DNA of 26,704 bases from a virus, in IMG/VR virus record IMGVR_UViG_3300001460_000100, positions 5,713-32,416 of that record. The stretch is one strand, 5' to 3'. Below are positions 5,442 through 10,020 of the stretch, piece by piece. The first letter of the stretch is position 1. Each line of letters opens with the position of its first letter. The notes under the pieces were generated by a model. It was not told the origin of the DNA. It worked only from the letters and a program-made list of their open reading frames with translations, and searched no databases. Position numbers and translations under genes: made by a program.

Positions 5442-5603
5442 TCAACCCTCTTGAGCGTCTAAGGCATTGTGAACCGCAAGGACACGGTACAACTCCTCTA
5501 GGCGCTTCAATGAGTATGAATCGGGCTGACCCTCGCCAGCAAATTCGGCGACAAGTGATTGGAGGCGGGAGTGGATAAAGCTAATCAAGGTGCTGCGTGT
5601 CAT
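5442..5603 (-). CDS. Small hypothetical protein, 53 aa
   Basis: The start at 5603 (MTRSTLISFIHSRLQSLVAE) is chosen because its ATG overlaps the upstream stop as ATGA and GAGG lies 8 bases before it; a 64-codon version from 5636 would overlap the upstream gene by 37 bases. The peptide is predicted as two amphipathic helices separated by GEGQPDSYS. It has no recognisable motif. The hairpin at 5399-5432 follows its stop. Confidence 0.68.
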   Translation of the reverse strand: MTRSTLISFIHSRLQSLVAEFAGEGQPDSYSLKRLEELYRVLAVHNALDAQEG

Positions 5604-5797
5604 GATTTTACCTCGCTTTCGTACCCGTCGAACCATTCGACGTGCTCGGTTGTTGACCCGTCAGGGTGTACTTTGGTTACAGCTTGCCGCGTGTCCGGTC
5701 GCTGGCAATGGGCTTGGGCTTCCTCAAGTGTCAACCCGCGCTTTATGACGCGGTTCATACCCTTAAACTTGAACCGGATAATTTTGTAAGTTTCCAT
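5600..5797 (-). CDS. Small phage protein with GLTLEEAQAHC motif, 65 aa
   Basis: It begins METYKIIRFKFKGMNRVIKR and continues GLTLEEAQAHCQRPDT. From memory, similar strings (a short basic strand region, then TLEEAQxHC and a D/E-T turn) occur in many small phage proteins of unknown role. The C-terminal half has HPDGSTTEHVEWFDGYE, echoing the HVEWID of the 58-aa protein at 4134-4310. The ribosome site GAGGAGG is very strong and is built from the last codons (KRRK) of the upstream gene, whose stop is one base before this ATG. The fold is probably small alpha/beta. Function unknown. Confidence 0.78.
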   Translation of the reverse strand: METYKIIRFKFKGMNRVIKRGLTLEEAQAHCQRPDTRQAVTKVHPDGSTTEHVEWFDGYESEVKS

Positions 5798-5798
5798 G

Positions 5799-6044
5799 CT
5801 ATTTCCTCCTCTTAGGCATTGCTCTAAACATCATTTCTGAACTAGTCGCACGCCGCGAAAACATCGCACGCATTCGAATTTGGTGGCTGTATTCCGCATC
5901 CATTCGGTGCTGAATTTTCGCGGGGTCGAATAGTAGCTCCAGCAAAAGTTGATTTTTTGCGTCGTCTGGGGTCACTCGCCACAATTGGCGAAACATAACG
6001 CACCAGGCCCTCCATTTTTGAATAAACATTCTCGTTCTGTTCAT
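5799..6044 (-). CDS. Basic, Met/Arg-rich hypothetical protein, 81 aa
   Basis: Start 6044 (MNRTRMFIQKWRAWCVMFR) is supported by AAGGA seven bases upstream in AACAAGGACAAACCA; the open frame extends to 6122 but those codons cover a hairpin and lack a ribosome site. The protein is rich in Arg, Met, Phe and Trp, is predicted helical, and ends in the very basic RAMPKRRK. It may bind nucleic acid or be a small membrane-active helix (residues about 7-22 are amphipathic). No family is recognised. Its last codons form the ribosome site of the next gene. Confidence 0.7.
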   Translation of the reverse strand: MNRTRMFIQKWRAWCVMFRQLWRVTPDDAKNQLLLELLFDPAKIQHRMDAEYSHQIRMRAMFSRRATSSEMMFRAMPKRRK

Positions 6045-6083
6045 TGGTTTGTCCTTGTTAATGGGAGTGTTATAGGCTCCATT

Positions 6084-6113
6084 GGCTACCCTGGGCACGA
6101 CTCCAAGGTAGCC
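6084..6113 (-). terminator. Intercistronic hairpin (attenuator or processing site)
   Basis: GGCTACC at 6084-6090 pairs with GGTAGCC at 6107-6113, with three further inner pairs (TGG/CCA) past a single mismatch. No T-run follows on the leftward strand. It lies in the 93-bp gap between the 230-aa gene and the next, before an AACAAGGACAA leader, as the hairpin at 5399-5432 does. It probably adjusts the amounts of the downstream mRNA. Confidence 0.45.
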
Positions 6114-6137
6114 TAGCAACACACAACACAGGAAAAC

Positions 6138-6830
6138 TTAGTAAGGTAGGTTGGAGTAAGGATACAGCTTAACCAGCCCACCGCACTTAAGCACACCCAC
6201 AAAACATTGGAGCTTAGGTGAATATTCCGGAGAATCCTTCAAGAGGTCGTCAACAATACCGGCGGGATAGTGGGTATACCCGGGCGAAGCTTGCTCGTTT
6301 ATTTCCTCGACTGAATCCAGAGACGACTCAAAAAACAGCTCGAATTTAATGTTAACCCGGGTCGAGTTCCATTCGGTAAAGCTTCGCAAGGGCTCACAGT
6401 GCCAGCCCACCACTTGGTCATAGAAACCAGACTCGCCTAGGTTATCAACCTTATAGAGTCGCCAAGCCCCATAGTTGCCCCGAGGGTCGCCACCTAAGTG
6501 GGGCTCGACTGCCACGTAGATATCATCCGCCCAAGTATAATCCGCGCAATCGTATGGTGCGAAAACTTGCCACGCAAAACCGTCACTCAATTGCTGCTCG
6601 TGGTTGTACGTGTTCCCCAGTTGCCCTTGCGCTTGGTAGGGTTGACCCTCTAGACACCCGATAAGCTTGGCAAGCCCGTCCTCGCAATTAGAAAGCCAGT
6701 CGCCTGGTTCTAGTTCAAAGGTTTCCATAAGGGGCGAGTCCAGCTCGATAGGGTCGCCTAGTGTCGCCTCTAAGAATTTCTCAGTGTCCAGAGAGGTGCA
6801 ATCAAAGTAGTTCAAATCAACGTTAATCAT
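6138..6830 (-). CDS. Acidic Trp/Tyr-rich hypothetical protein, 230 aa
   Basis: This is the first and largest of the orphan genes in the leftward operon. It is acidic and very rich in Trp, Tyr, Gly and Asp, with a central block (LSDGFAWQVFAPYDCADYT, then WADDIYVAVEPHLGGDPRGN) that looks like a compact beta-rich domain; YNHEQQLSDGFAW is the most motif-like part. There is no signal peptide or membrane segment. The ribosome site AAGGAA lies in ACAAGGAACCTTCCCT before the ATG. I have an impression that similar proteins occur in other phages but can name no family. As the promoter-proximal gene it is probably made early and in quantity, so a host-takeover role is a reasonable guess only. Confidence 0.8.
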   Translation of the reverse strand: MINVDLNYFDCTSLDTEKFLEATLGDPIELDSPLMETFELEPGDWLSNCEDGLAKLIGCLEGQPYQAQGQLGNTYNHEQQLSDGFAWQVFAPYDCADYTWADDIYVAVEPHLGGDPRGNYGAWRLYKVDNLGESGFYDQVVGWHCEPLRSFTEWNSTRVNIKFELFFESSLDSVEEINEQASPGYTHYPAGIVDDLLKDSPEYSPKLQCFVGVLKCGGLVKLYPYSNLPY

Positions 6831-6881
6831 AGGGAAGGTTCCTTGTGTGAAAATTAGCTCTAGACCGTTGGTATCAATATC

Positions 6882-6897
6882 TTGACGCCAGGGTCAA
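6882..6897. promoter_or_regulatory. Operator-like palindrome TTGAC-N6-GTCAA (left copy)
   Basis: TTGAC GCCAGG GTCAA is a 16-bp inverted repeat directly next to the minus-strand -10 candidate TATAAT (6902 down to 6897), so a bound protein would cover the probable start of the leftward transcript for 6830. The same architecture occurs at 8415-8430. The HTH protein at 1344-1559 is one candidate binder. Confidence 0.5.
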
Positions 6898-6925
6898 TTA
6901 TATAATGAAGATAGGTGTAGATAAT
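6897..6925 (-). promoter_or_regulatory. Candidate leftward promoter with perfect -10
   Basis: On the minus strand TATAAT is found at 6902-6897 within the palindrome ATTATATAAT. The -35 is poor (ATTATC at 17-bp spacing, TTATCT at 16), so an activator would be needed. TGAAGATA repeats at 6906, 6947 and 6966 are placed where one could bind. The leader to the ATG at 6830 would be about 60 bases. Confidence 0.4.
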
Positions 6926-6973
6926 ATTCCCGAAAAAATGAACTAGTGAAGATAATGACTTGAGGTGAAGATA
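6906..6973. repeat. TGAAGATA repeats (three direct, one inverted further away)
   Basis: TGAAGATA occurs at 6906-6913, 6947-6954 and 6966-6973 in one orientation, with GG following in the first and third. An inverted copy (TATCTTCA) lies at 7146-7153. The spacings are 41 and 19 bases. They look like sites for an activator or an origin-binding protein. Confidence 0.45.
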
Positions 6974-6980
6974 GGTTTTA

Positions 6981-7080
6981 AGGCACTTTTTAAACGATAT
7001 CAGGCACTTATGAGTATGGGTGTTCTATATTCTTACTCTAAACGTTTGAAATTCTTATAGGACACAATATCAGGCACTTA
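6981..7080. repeat. AGGCACTT repeats, two as a longer 14-bp copy
   Basis: AGGCACTT lies at 6981-6988, 7002-7009 and 7072-7079. The last two belong to an identical 14-mer ATATCAGGCACTTA (6997-7010 and 7067-7080). The first two are 21 bp apart, two helical turns, as for sites bound on one DNA face. Confidence 0.45.
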
Positions 7081-7203
7081 GAGCGCTAGCGCGTATACGT
7101 AAAAGATAGTTTGGCGAGGTGGATCATTAGGTTCATAGGTTCATTTATCTTCATTCGCTTGACGAATGGTGTCTTATGGGGTGAAAGTGGGGTAACGTTA
7201 TCG

Positions 7204-7255
7204 GGTCACTTGGGAGTATACATATAAAACGAGTGACCGTTTATGCTCTCAAGTG
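7204..7255 (-). promoter_or_regulatory. Candidate leftward promoter inside nested inverted repeats
   Basis: On the minus strand TTGAGA (7252-7247) and TTTTAT (7229-7224) are separated by exactly 17 bases. The promoter is embedded in two inverted repeats: GGTCACT (7204-7210) with AGTGACC (7232-7238), perfect, and CACTTGGGAG (7207-7216) with CTCTCAAGTG (7246-7255), nine of ten. This is what a repressed promoter with overlapping operators would look like. It would serve the operon beginning at 6830 with a leader of nearly 400 bases. Confidence 0.45.
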
Positions 7256-7273
7256 GCCTTTATCGACCTGACC

Positions 7274-7293
7274 TGACCCTATTTGACCCTATT
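7274..7293. repeat. Tandem TGACCCTATT pair
   Basis: Two perfect 10-bp copies are joined head to tail, preceded by the related GACCTGACC. Together with the CCGAA units to the right they make a 60-bp stretch of GACC/CCGAA-type repeats. Confidence 0.5.
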
Positions 7294-7383
7294 AGGTCCC
7301 GAATACCCGAAAACGCGAACCCGAATAGAGCAGGCCGGTGGGATATGTCCTGAATGAATCGCTGAAACTGTGGATTTTTAGGC

Positions 7384-7411
7384 AAAAAAAGCCCCGGACA
7401 TTGCCGGGGCT
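7384..7411 (-). terminator. Intrinsic terminator of the 7433-8339 leftward unit
   Basis: On the minus strand AGCCCCGG, a 6-base loop and CCGGGGCT form a perfect 8-bp GC-rich stem followed by a run of T residues (plus-strand A-run 7384-7390). It lies about 20 bases after the stop of the gene at 7433. It insulates this unit from the control region and the second leftward operon. Confidence 0.9.
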
Positions 7412-7432
7412 CGATAGGGTGGGTGGGTTAGA

Positions 7433-7666
7433 CTATTTCAGCTTGCCGTATCCCGGCGTTCCCTCTCGTGAAGATATGTCTCCTCTAATTATTTGCAGGC
7501 GAGTCATAACGCTTCGCACGTAGTCGTGAGGGAAGACCTCGCTAAAATGGTGCGCGGCGCGGTCGTTTGACAGGTCTTGGATTAATTCGGTTAACTGCTT
7601 GTCGGCAAACTTGCACGCGTTCTTGTGAATTTCTGCTTCTGTCGGTCGTTTTACTGTCTTTGTCAT
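7433..7666 (-). CDS. Small hypothetical protein, 77 aa
   Basis: Begins MTKTVKRPTEAEIHKNACKF and is predicted helical for most of its length, with a His-rich central part (AAHHFSEVFPHDYVR) and a Gly-rich end (REGTPGYGKLK). The ATG overlaps the stop of the upstream gene (ATGA), with GGAG about 7 bases upstream. Last gene of a three-gene leftward unit; the terminator follows. Family and function are unknown to me. Confidence 0.75.
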   Translation of the reverse strand: MTKTVKRPTEAEIHKNACKFADKQLTELIQDLSNDRAAHHFSEVFPHDYVRSVMTRLQIIRGDISSREGTPGYGKLK

Positions 7667-8058
7667 TTCATAACTCCATTGGTTGTTTCTACAATTGCGT
7701 ACAGGGCTCCGTCAGAATCGGCGGTCGCCCAAGCTTTTGAAAGGTGGTCTACAATGATTTTTTCGCCATTGCGGATTACGTGAAAGTGCGTATCGCCCTT
7801 GGTGGGGTCAAACTGGATACGCTCCGCACTGGCTGGGATTGCTGTCATGGTTTCAGGTTGAACGGTAGCAGCTTTGAACCACGCAAACACCTTGCGGCTG
7901 CCGGTACCAGCATTGCACTTTGCAAAGTGCTTGTTGGTGAATGACGGGTGACGAACCACGACGTCAATAAGTACAGCTTGCGAGCAGTGCAGGGTCTTAC
8001 TTGGAACGTAGGACCAACAACCTTTGTTTAAGTTGCGGTGAAATTGTATGCGTTTCAT
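7663..8058 (-). CDS. Hypothetical protein, 131 aa
   Basis: Starts MKRIQFHRNLNKGCWSYVPS; GAGGG lies 8 bases before the ATG. The first half is basic with scattered Cys and His (C14, C25, C48) and the second half looks beta-rich (AERIQFDPTKGDTHFHVIRN, then GEKIIVDHLSKAW). The N-terminal KxIQFHRNLNKG pattern gives the impression of a small conserved phage family, but I cannot name it. Its start and stop each overlap the neighbouring gene by four bases, so the three genes of this unit are translationally coupled. Confidence 0.75.
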   Translation of the reverse strand: MKRIQFHRNLNKGCWSYVPSKTLHCSQAVLIDVVVRHPSFTNKHFAKCNAGTGSRKVFAWFKAATVQPETMTAIPASAERIQFDPTKGDTHFHVIRNGEKIIVDHLSKAWATADSDGALYAIVETTNGVMK

Positions 8059-8339
8059 GCGTAAACCCTCACAACGCTTCCGGATACATAGGGGCTTCCG
8101 TTCATGTCCATACCATGCATTGGGCGGTCACTTGTGGGGCACGCCTTGTAGATGCATACAAGACCGATATCGAGCAAAGTAAACGTTCGGTGGTAGATGT
8201 AGCCAGACAAATTCATATGCCACTGGCGGAGAACCTTCAAAAACATAACGGCGTATGTCCTGCCGTTTGCGGACCAAAATAAACAACTCACAGTAGCTCC
8301 AATGAGTAGGGGTTGAATTAGTATTGATGCAAGCGTCAT
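8055..8339 (-). CDS. Small hypothetical protein with N-terminal membrane segment, 94 aa
   Basis: The frame ends TGA overlapping the ATG of the next gene (ATGA), which is the main support. From the ATG at 8339 the product starts MTLASILIQPLLIGATVSCL, a convincing hydrophobic segment (about 3-23), followed by a basic region and a second moderately hydrophobic stretch (RTFTLLDIGLVCIYKAC, about 52-68). There is no good ribosome site before 8339; a TTG at 8399 would extend it by 20 residues, also without one. If real it would be a small membrane protein made early, perhaps affecting the host envelope. An opposing plus-strand frame at 8001-8282 is judged spurious. Confidence 0.5.
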   Translation of the reverse strand: MTLASILIQPLLIGATVSCLFWSANGRTYAVMFLKVLRQWHMNLSGYIYHRTFTLLDIGLVCIYKACPTSDRPMHGMDMNGSPYVSGSVVRVYA

Positions 8340-8414
8340 GCCACGAACGGGGTACAATATTACTAGGCTTTTCTGGCTACTGTGGACGACCTGACACAAC
8401 CCGGTGCGTCAATA

Positions 8415-8442
8415 TTGACACACCCGTCAATTGCCCTATGTT
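8415..8442 (+). promoter_or_regulatory. Rightward promoter candidate overlapped by operator palindrome
   Basis: TTGACA (8415-8420, consensus -35) and TATGTT (8437-8442) are 16 bases apart. The -35 lies in two overlapping palindromes: GTCAATATTGAC (8408-8419) and TTGAC-ACACCC-GTCAA (8415-8430), the latter with the same arms and spacing as the site at 6882-6897. A protein bound there would block RNA polymerase. The leader to the first gene would be about 350 bases. Confidence 0.55.
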
Positions 8443-8471
8443 GCACTACACTGCGATACATATAGTGTAAC

Positions 8472-8544
8472 GTATGGCAACTGCACCACATGTATGGCAA
8501 CTGCACTGCCCTACATTGCCATGCACTACATGTATGGCAACTGC
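8472..8544 (+). repeat. Three GTATGGCAACTGC repeats
   Basis: Identical 13-mers lie at 8472-8484, 8492-8504 and 8532-8544, all in one orientation with starts 20 and 40 bases apart. The flanks share further bases (ACAT before the last two). A fourth position in the 20-bp rhythm (about 8512) holds only a degenerate version. They may be protein-binding iterons in DNA or repeated elements in the leader RNA. Confidence 0.65.
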
Positions 8545-8630
8545 CCTACCATACACTACCCTACCCTACCCCCGATCCGGCTTCCCCCCTTTTCATTAAA
8601 TACCCTCACACTCACTCACCCCAGATTCAC
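8541..8630 (+). promoter_or_regulatory. C-rich, G-poor leader tract (rut-like)
   Basis: My count over these 90 bases of the plus strand is 44 C and 5 G. Unstructured, C-rich and G-poor RNA is the hallmark of Rho loading (rut) sites. It lies in the presumed leader of the late transcript between promoter and first gene. Control by termination and antitermination is therefore suspected, not shown. Confidence 0.4.
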
Positions 8631-8756
8631 TTTTGACGCATTACGTCACAGCCTTTTCCTTGAACAGGTCTTCGGTGTATTCTACTGTAGTCTTGCGGTG
8701 TTGGGATGTAGCGCCTGCAAGCTACCCCCAAACTGACCTAGTCAGCTCCCAGCATC

Positions 8757-8784
8757 GCACCACCTTTTGGTGCCCTTTCGAGGG
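8757..8784 (+). promoter_or_regulatory. Two leader hairpins, one with UUCG loop
   Basis: GCACCA/TGGTGC with a 5-base loop (8757-8773) is followed at once by CCCT-TTCG-AGGG (8773-8784), a small stem with the very stable UUCG tetraloop. No T-run follows. They end 8 bases before the AGGAG of the first packaging gene and may stabilise the mRNA 5' region or mark an RNA-processing site. Confidence 0.4.
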
Positions 8785-8804
8785 ACGAGCACAGGAGTGC
8801 ATAA

Positions 8805-9251
8805 ATGAGCAGGAAAATATACAACGCCGGGAAACTCCAAGTCCGGTACGAAAAAGCCGCCTCTCAGGGTGCCGCTGGAAAACAAGACCGAGAAGAGCTT
8901 CTGGCGCAGGCCGACCAAGACATCGAAGACGAAGGTGCCTTTGTAGAAATCAATCGAGACGCCAACGAGCTAATCGATGTCCATGTTCTCCCCAGCCTGC
9001 ACTCTATGATGGAAAATATGTACACCATCATCGATGCGGAGACCCGCAGACTAATGCGACAAACTGTGTCGGGTGGCGGCATGGATAAGGTCGATTCTCA
9101 GCACTTCGGTCAGCTGACTCGTAGCATCTGCCAACTGGCAAATCTTGAGCACGGGATTCGAGAGCAAAACCAGCTCGACCAAATCTCTGATGACGAACTT
9201 AAACGCTTGGCCGACATTGCCTACAAGAAATTAAAAGGGAAATCCAAATGA
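8805..9251 (+). CDS. Putative small terminase subunit
   Basis: A 148-aa, largely helical, acidic protein (MSRKIYNAGKLQVRYEKAAS, then several helices and a basic KLKGKSK tail). No diagnostic motif for small terminases is visible, so the call rests on position: it is the first gene of the packaging-structure block, two genes before the large terminase. Size, helical content and basic C-terminal tail fit a DNA-recognition subunit that would ring up to direct packaging. AGGAG lies 7 bases before the ATG. Its last four bases overlap the next gene (ATGA). Confidence 0.5.
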   Translation: MSRKIYNAGKLQVRYEKAASQGAAGKQDREELLAQADQDIEDEGAFVEINRDANELIDVHVLPSLHSMMENMYTIIDAETRRLMRQTVSGGGMDKVDSQHFGQLTRSICQLANLEHGIREQNQLDQISDDELKRLADIAYKKLKGKSK

Positions 9252-9757
9252 GCACACCTTATGCGACCCTTGCATACAATCCGATTAAAGATAACGACAA
9301 GCTCCCCGTGCTAGTTCGGCTGGCAAGCACCGCCGACTCGTCTCTGGTCTACAGCACTTGGCTTCGCAGTTACGCCGACCAAAACAAAGACCAGCACCGG
9401 GGCATTCTGTATAAAAGCCACCGAAAAATCATAAGAAATCTTATGGAAAAGTCGGTTACCGTTATGGCGGTGATGGATGACGACCCCAATCAGATTTTTG
9501 CGTGGATGTGCGGAATCAGGACCAAAACAGGGCCTCTTTTAGTGCATTACTGCTATGTTAAGGATGCTTTTCGGCGTTTAGGGCTCGCAAGCCTGCTGCT
9601 TAGGTACTTTGAACACCGTCAGGGGGAGCCGATTGTCTGTAGCCATAAGGGTTATGTGTATAAATCTCTCCGTGATAGGTATAATCTTTTCTATGTCCCA
9701 CAGGTGCAAGAAACCCACGGGGTAGATAAGTTTGAGGATGGAAAATGGAAATTGTAG
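9248..9757 (+). CDS. GNAT-like acetyltransferase
   Basis: The 169-aa protein has a GNAT-type motif A: HYCYVKDAFRRLGLASLLLR (about 100-119), where R109-x-x-G112-x-A114 matches the acetyl-CoA pyrophosphate-binding pattern (Q/R)xxGx(G/A), preceded by strands (TVMAVMDDD, IFAWMCGI) as in the fold. The C-terminal part is short and lacks an obvious motif B, so substrate binding may be unusual or the activity lost. It lies between the putative small and the large terminase genes with overlaps at both ends, so it is made with the packaging machinery. It could modify a virion or host protein; no target can be read from the sequence. Confidence 0.65.
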   Translation: MSTPYATLAYNPIKDNDKLPVLVRLASTADSSLVYSTWLRSYADQNKDQHRGILYKSHRKIIRNLMEKSVTVMAVMDDDPNQIFAWMCGIRTKTGPLLVHYCYVKDAFRRLGLASLLLRYFEHRQGEPIVCSHKGYVYKSLRDRYNLFYVPQVQETHGVDKFEDGKWKL

Positions 9758-10020
9758 GATTTACGCTAAAACATGACTGCCGCCCAGTGTTTGACAAGAT
9801 TGCAATCAATCTAAAGGCACCAAACCACAAAGGGTTTACCCTAAAATGGGGGCCAAACAAAAACGGCGTCATTGTAATCCATGAAAGGCACGGGACTATG
9901 TATTTGCCCATGTCGTCTATCTCTCATGTTGAAATTACTGAAGAAGAGAAGAAAAAGACTACCCGGAAACCCAGAAGCGTGAAGGCAAAGAGTAATGGGG
10001 AAATCACCGCCCAAGCATGA
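9745..10020 (+). CDS. Hypothetical protein, 91 aa
   Basis: A small protein starting MEIVGFTLKHDCRPVFDKIA with alternating short strands up to about residue 65 and a very basic tail (EEEKKKTTRKPRSVKAKSNG). It overlaps the preceding gene by 13 bases and the large terminase by 26, behind GAGGATGGAAA. The basic tail suggests contact with DNA or RNA. I do not recognise a family; in this position it may be a packaging accessory. Confidence 0.7.
   Translation: MEIVGFTLKHDCRPVFDKIAINLKAPNHKGFTLKWGPNKNGVIVIHERHGTMYLPMSSISHVEITEEEKKKTTRKPRSVKAKSNGEITAQA

Larger units (their letters stand above)
6831..7432. other. Non-coding control region, candidate replication origin
   Basis: About 600 bp with no credible gene between two leftward units. 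Its left half is AT-rich. It holds the sites listed separately plus a perfect palindrome GCGCTAGCGC at 7083-7092 followed by the palindrome CGTATACG, a 17-bp inverted repeat CATTCG-N5-CGAATG at 7152-7168, and a tandem TAGGTTCA pair at 7128-7143. At 7297-7325 there is a run of CCGAA-containing units (TCCCGAAT, ACCCGAAA, AACCCGAAT), degenerate relatives of the GACCCGAAC motif in the neighbouring operon. Dense direct repeats, palindromes and AT-rich DNA near replication genes fit an origin, but a purely regulatory region would look similar. Confidence 0.5.
8340..8804. promoter_or_regulatory. Divergent control region between early and late transcription
   Basis: 465 bp separate the leftward unit from the rightward packaging and structural genes. 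In order it contains: palindrome GTCAATATTGAC (8408-8419), the TTGAC-N6-GTCAA operator with a promoter (8415-8442), three GTATGGCAACTGC repeats (8472-8544), a C-rich, G-poor tract (8541-8630), an inverted repeat TGACG-N5-CGTCA (8634-8648), a weak second promoter candidate (TTGAAC-N17-TACTGT, 8660-8688) and two hairpins before the first gene (8757-8784). I see no convincing coding sequence in it; the plus-strand frame at 8431-8736 is low in complexity and has no ribosome site. Confidence 0.6.

Noticed and set aside
8001-8282. 93-codon plus-strand frame
   Set aside because: It lies antisense to two coupled leftward genes, has no ribosome site and no neighbours in its direction.
8472-8544. CRISPR-like array
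   Set aside because: The repeats are only 13 bp, steps are 20 and 40 bases, and there are no real spacers or cas genes.
8431-8736. 101-codon plus-strand frame in the control region
   Set aside because: It only reads through the repeats and the C-rich tract, giving a low-complexity product without a ribosome site.
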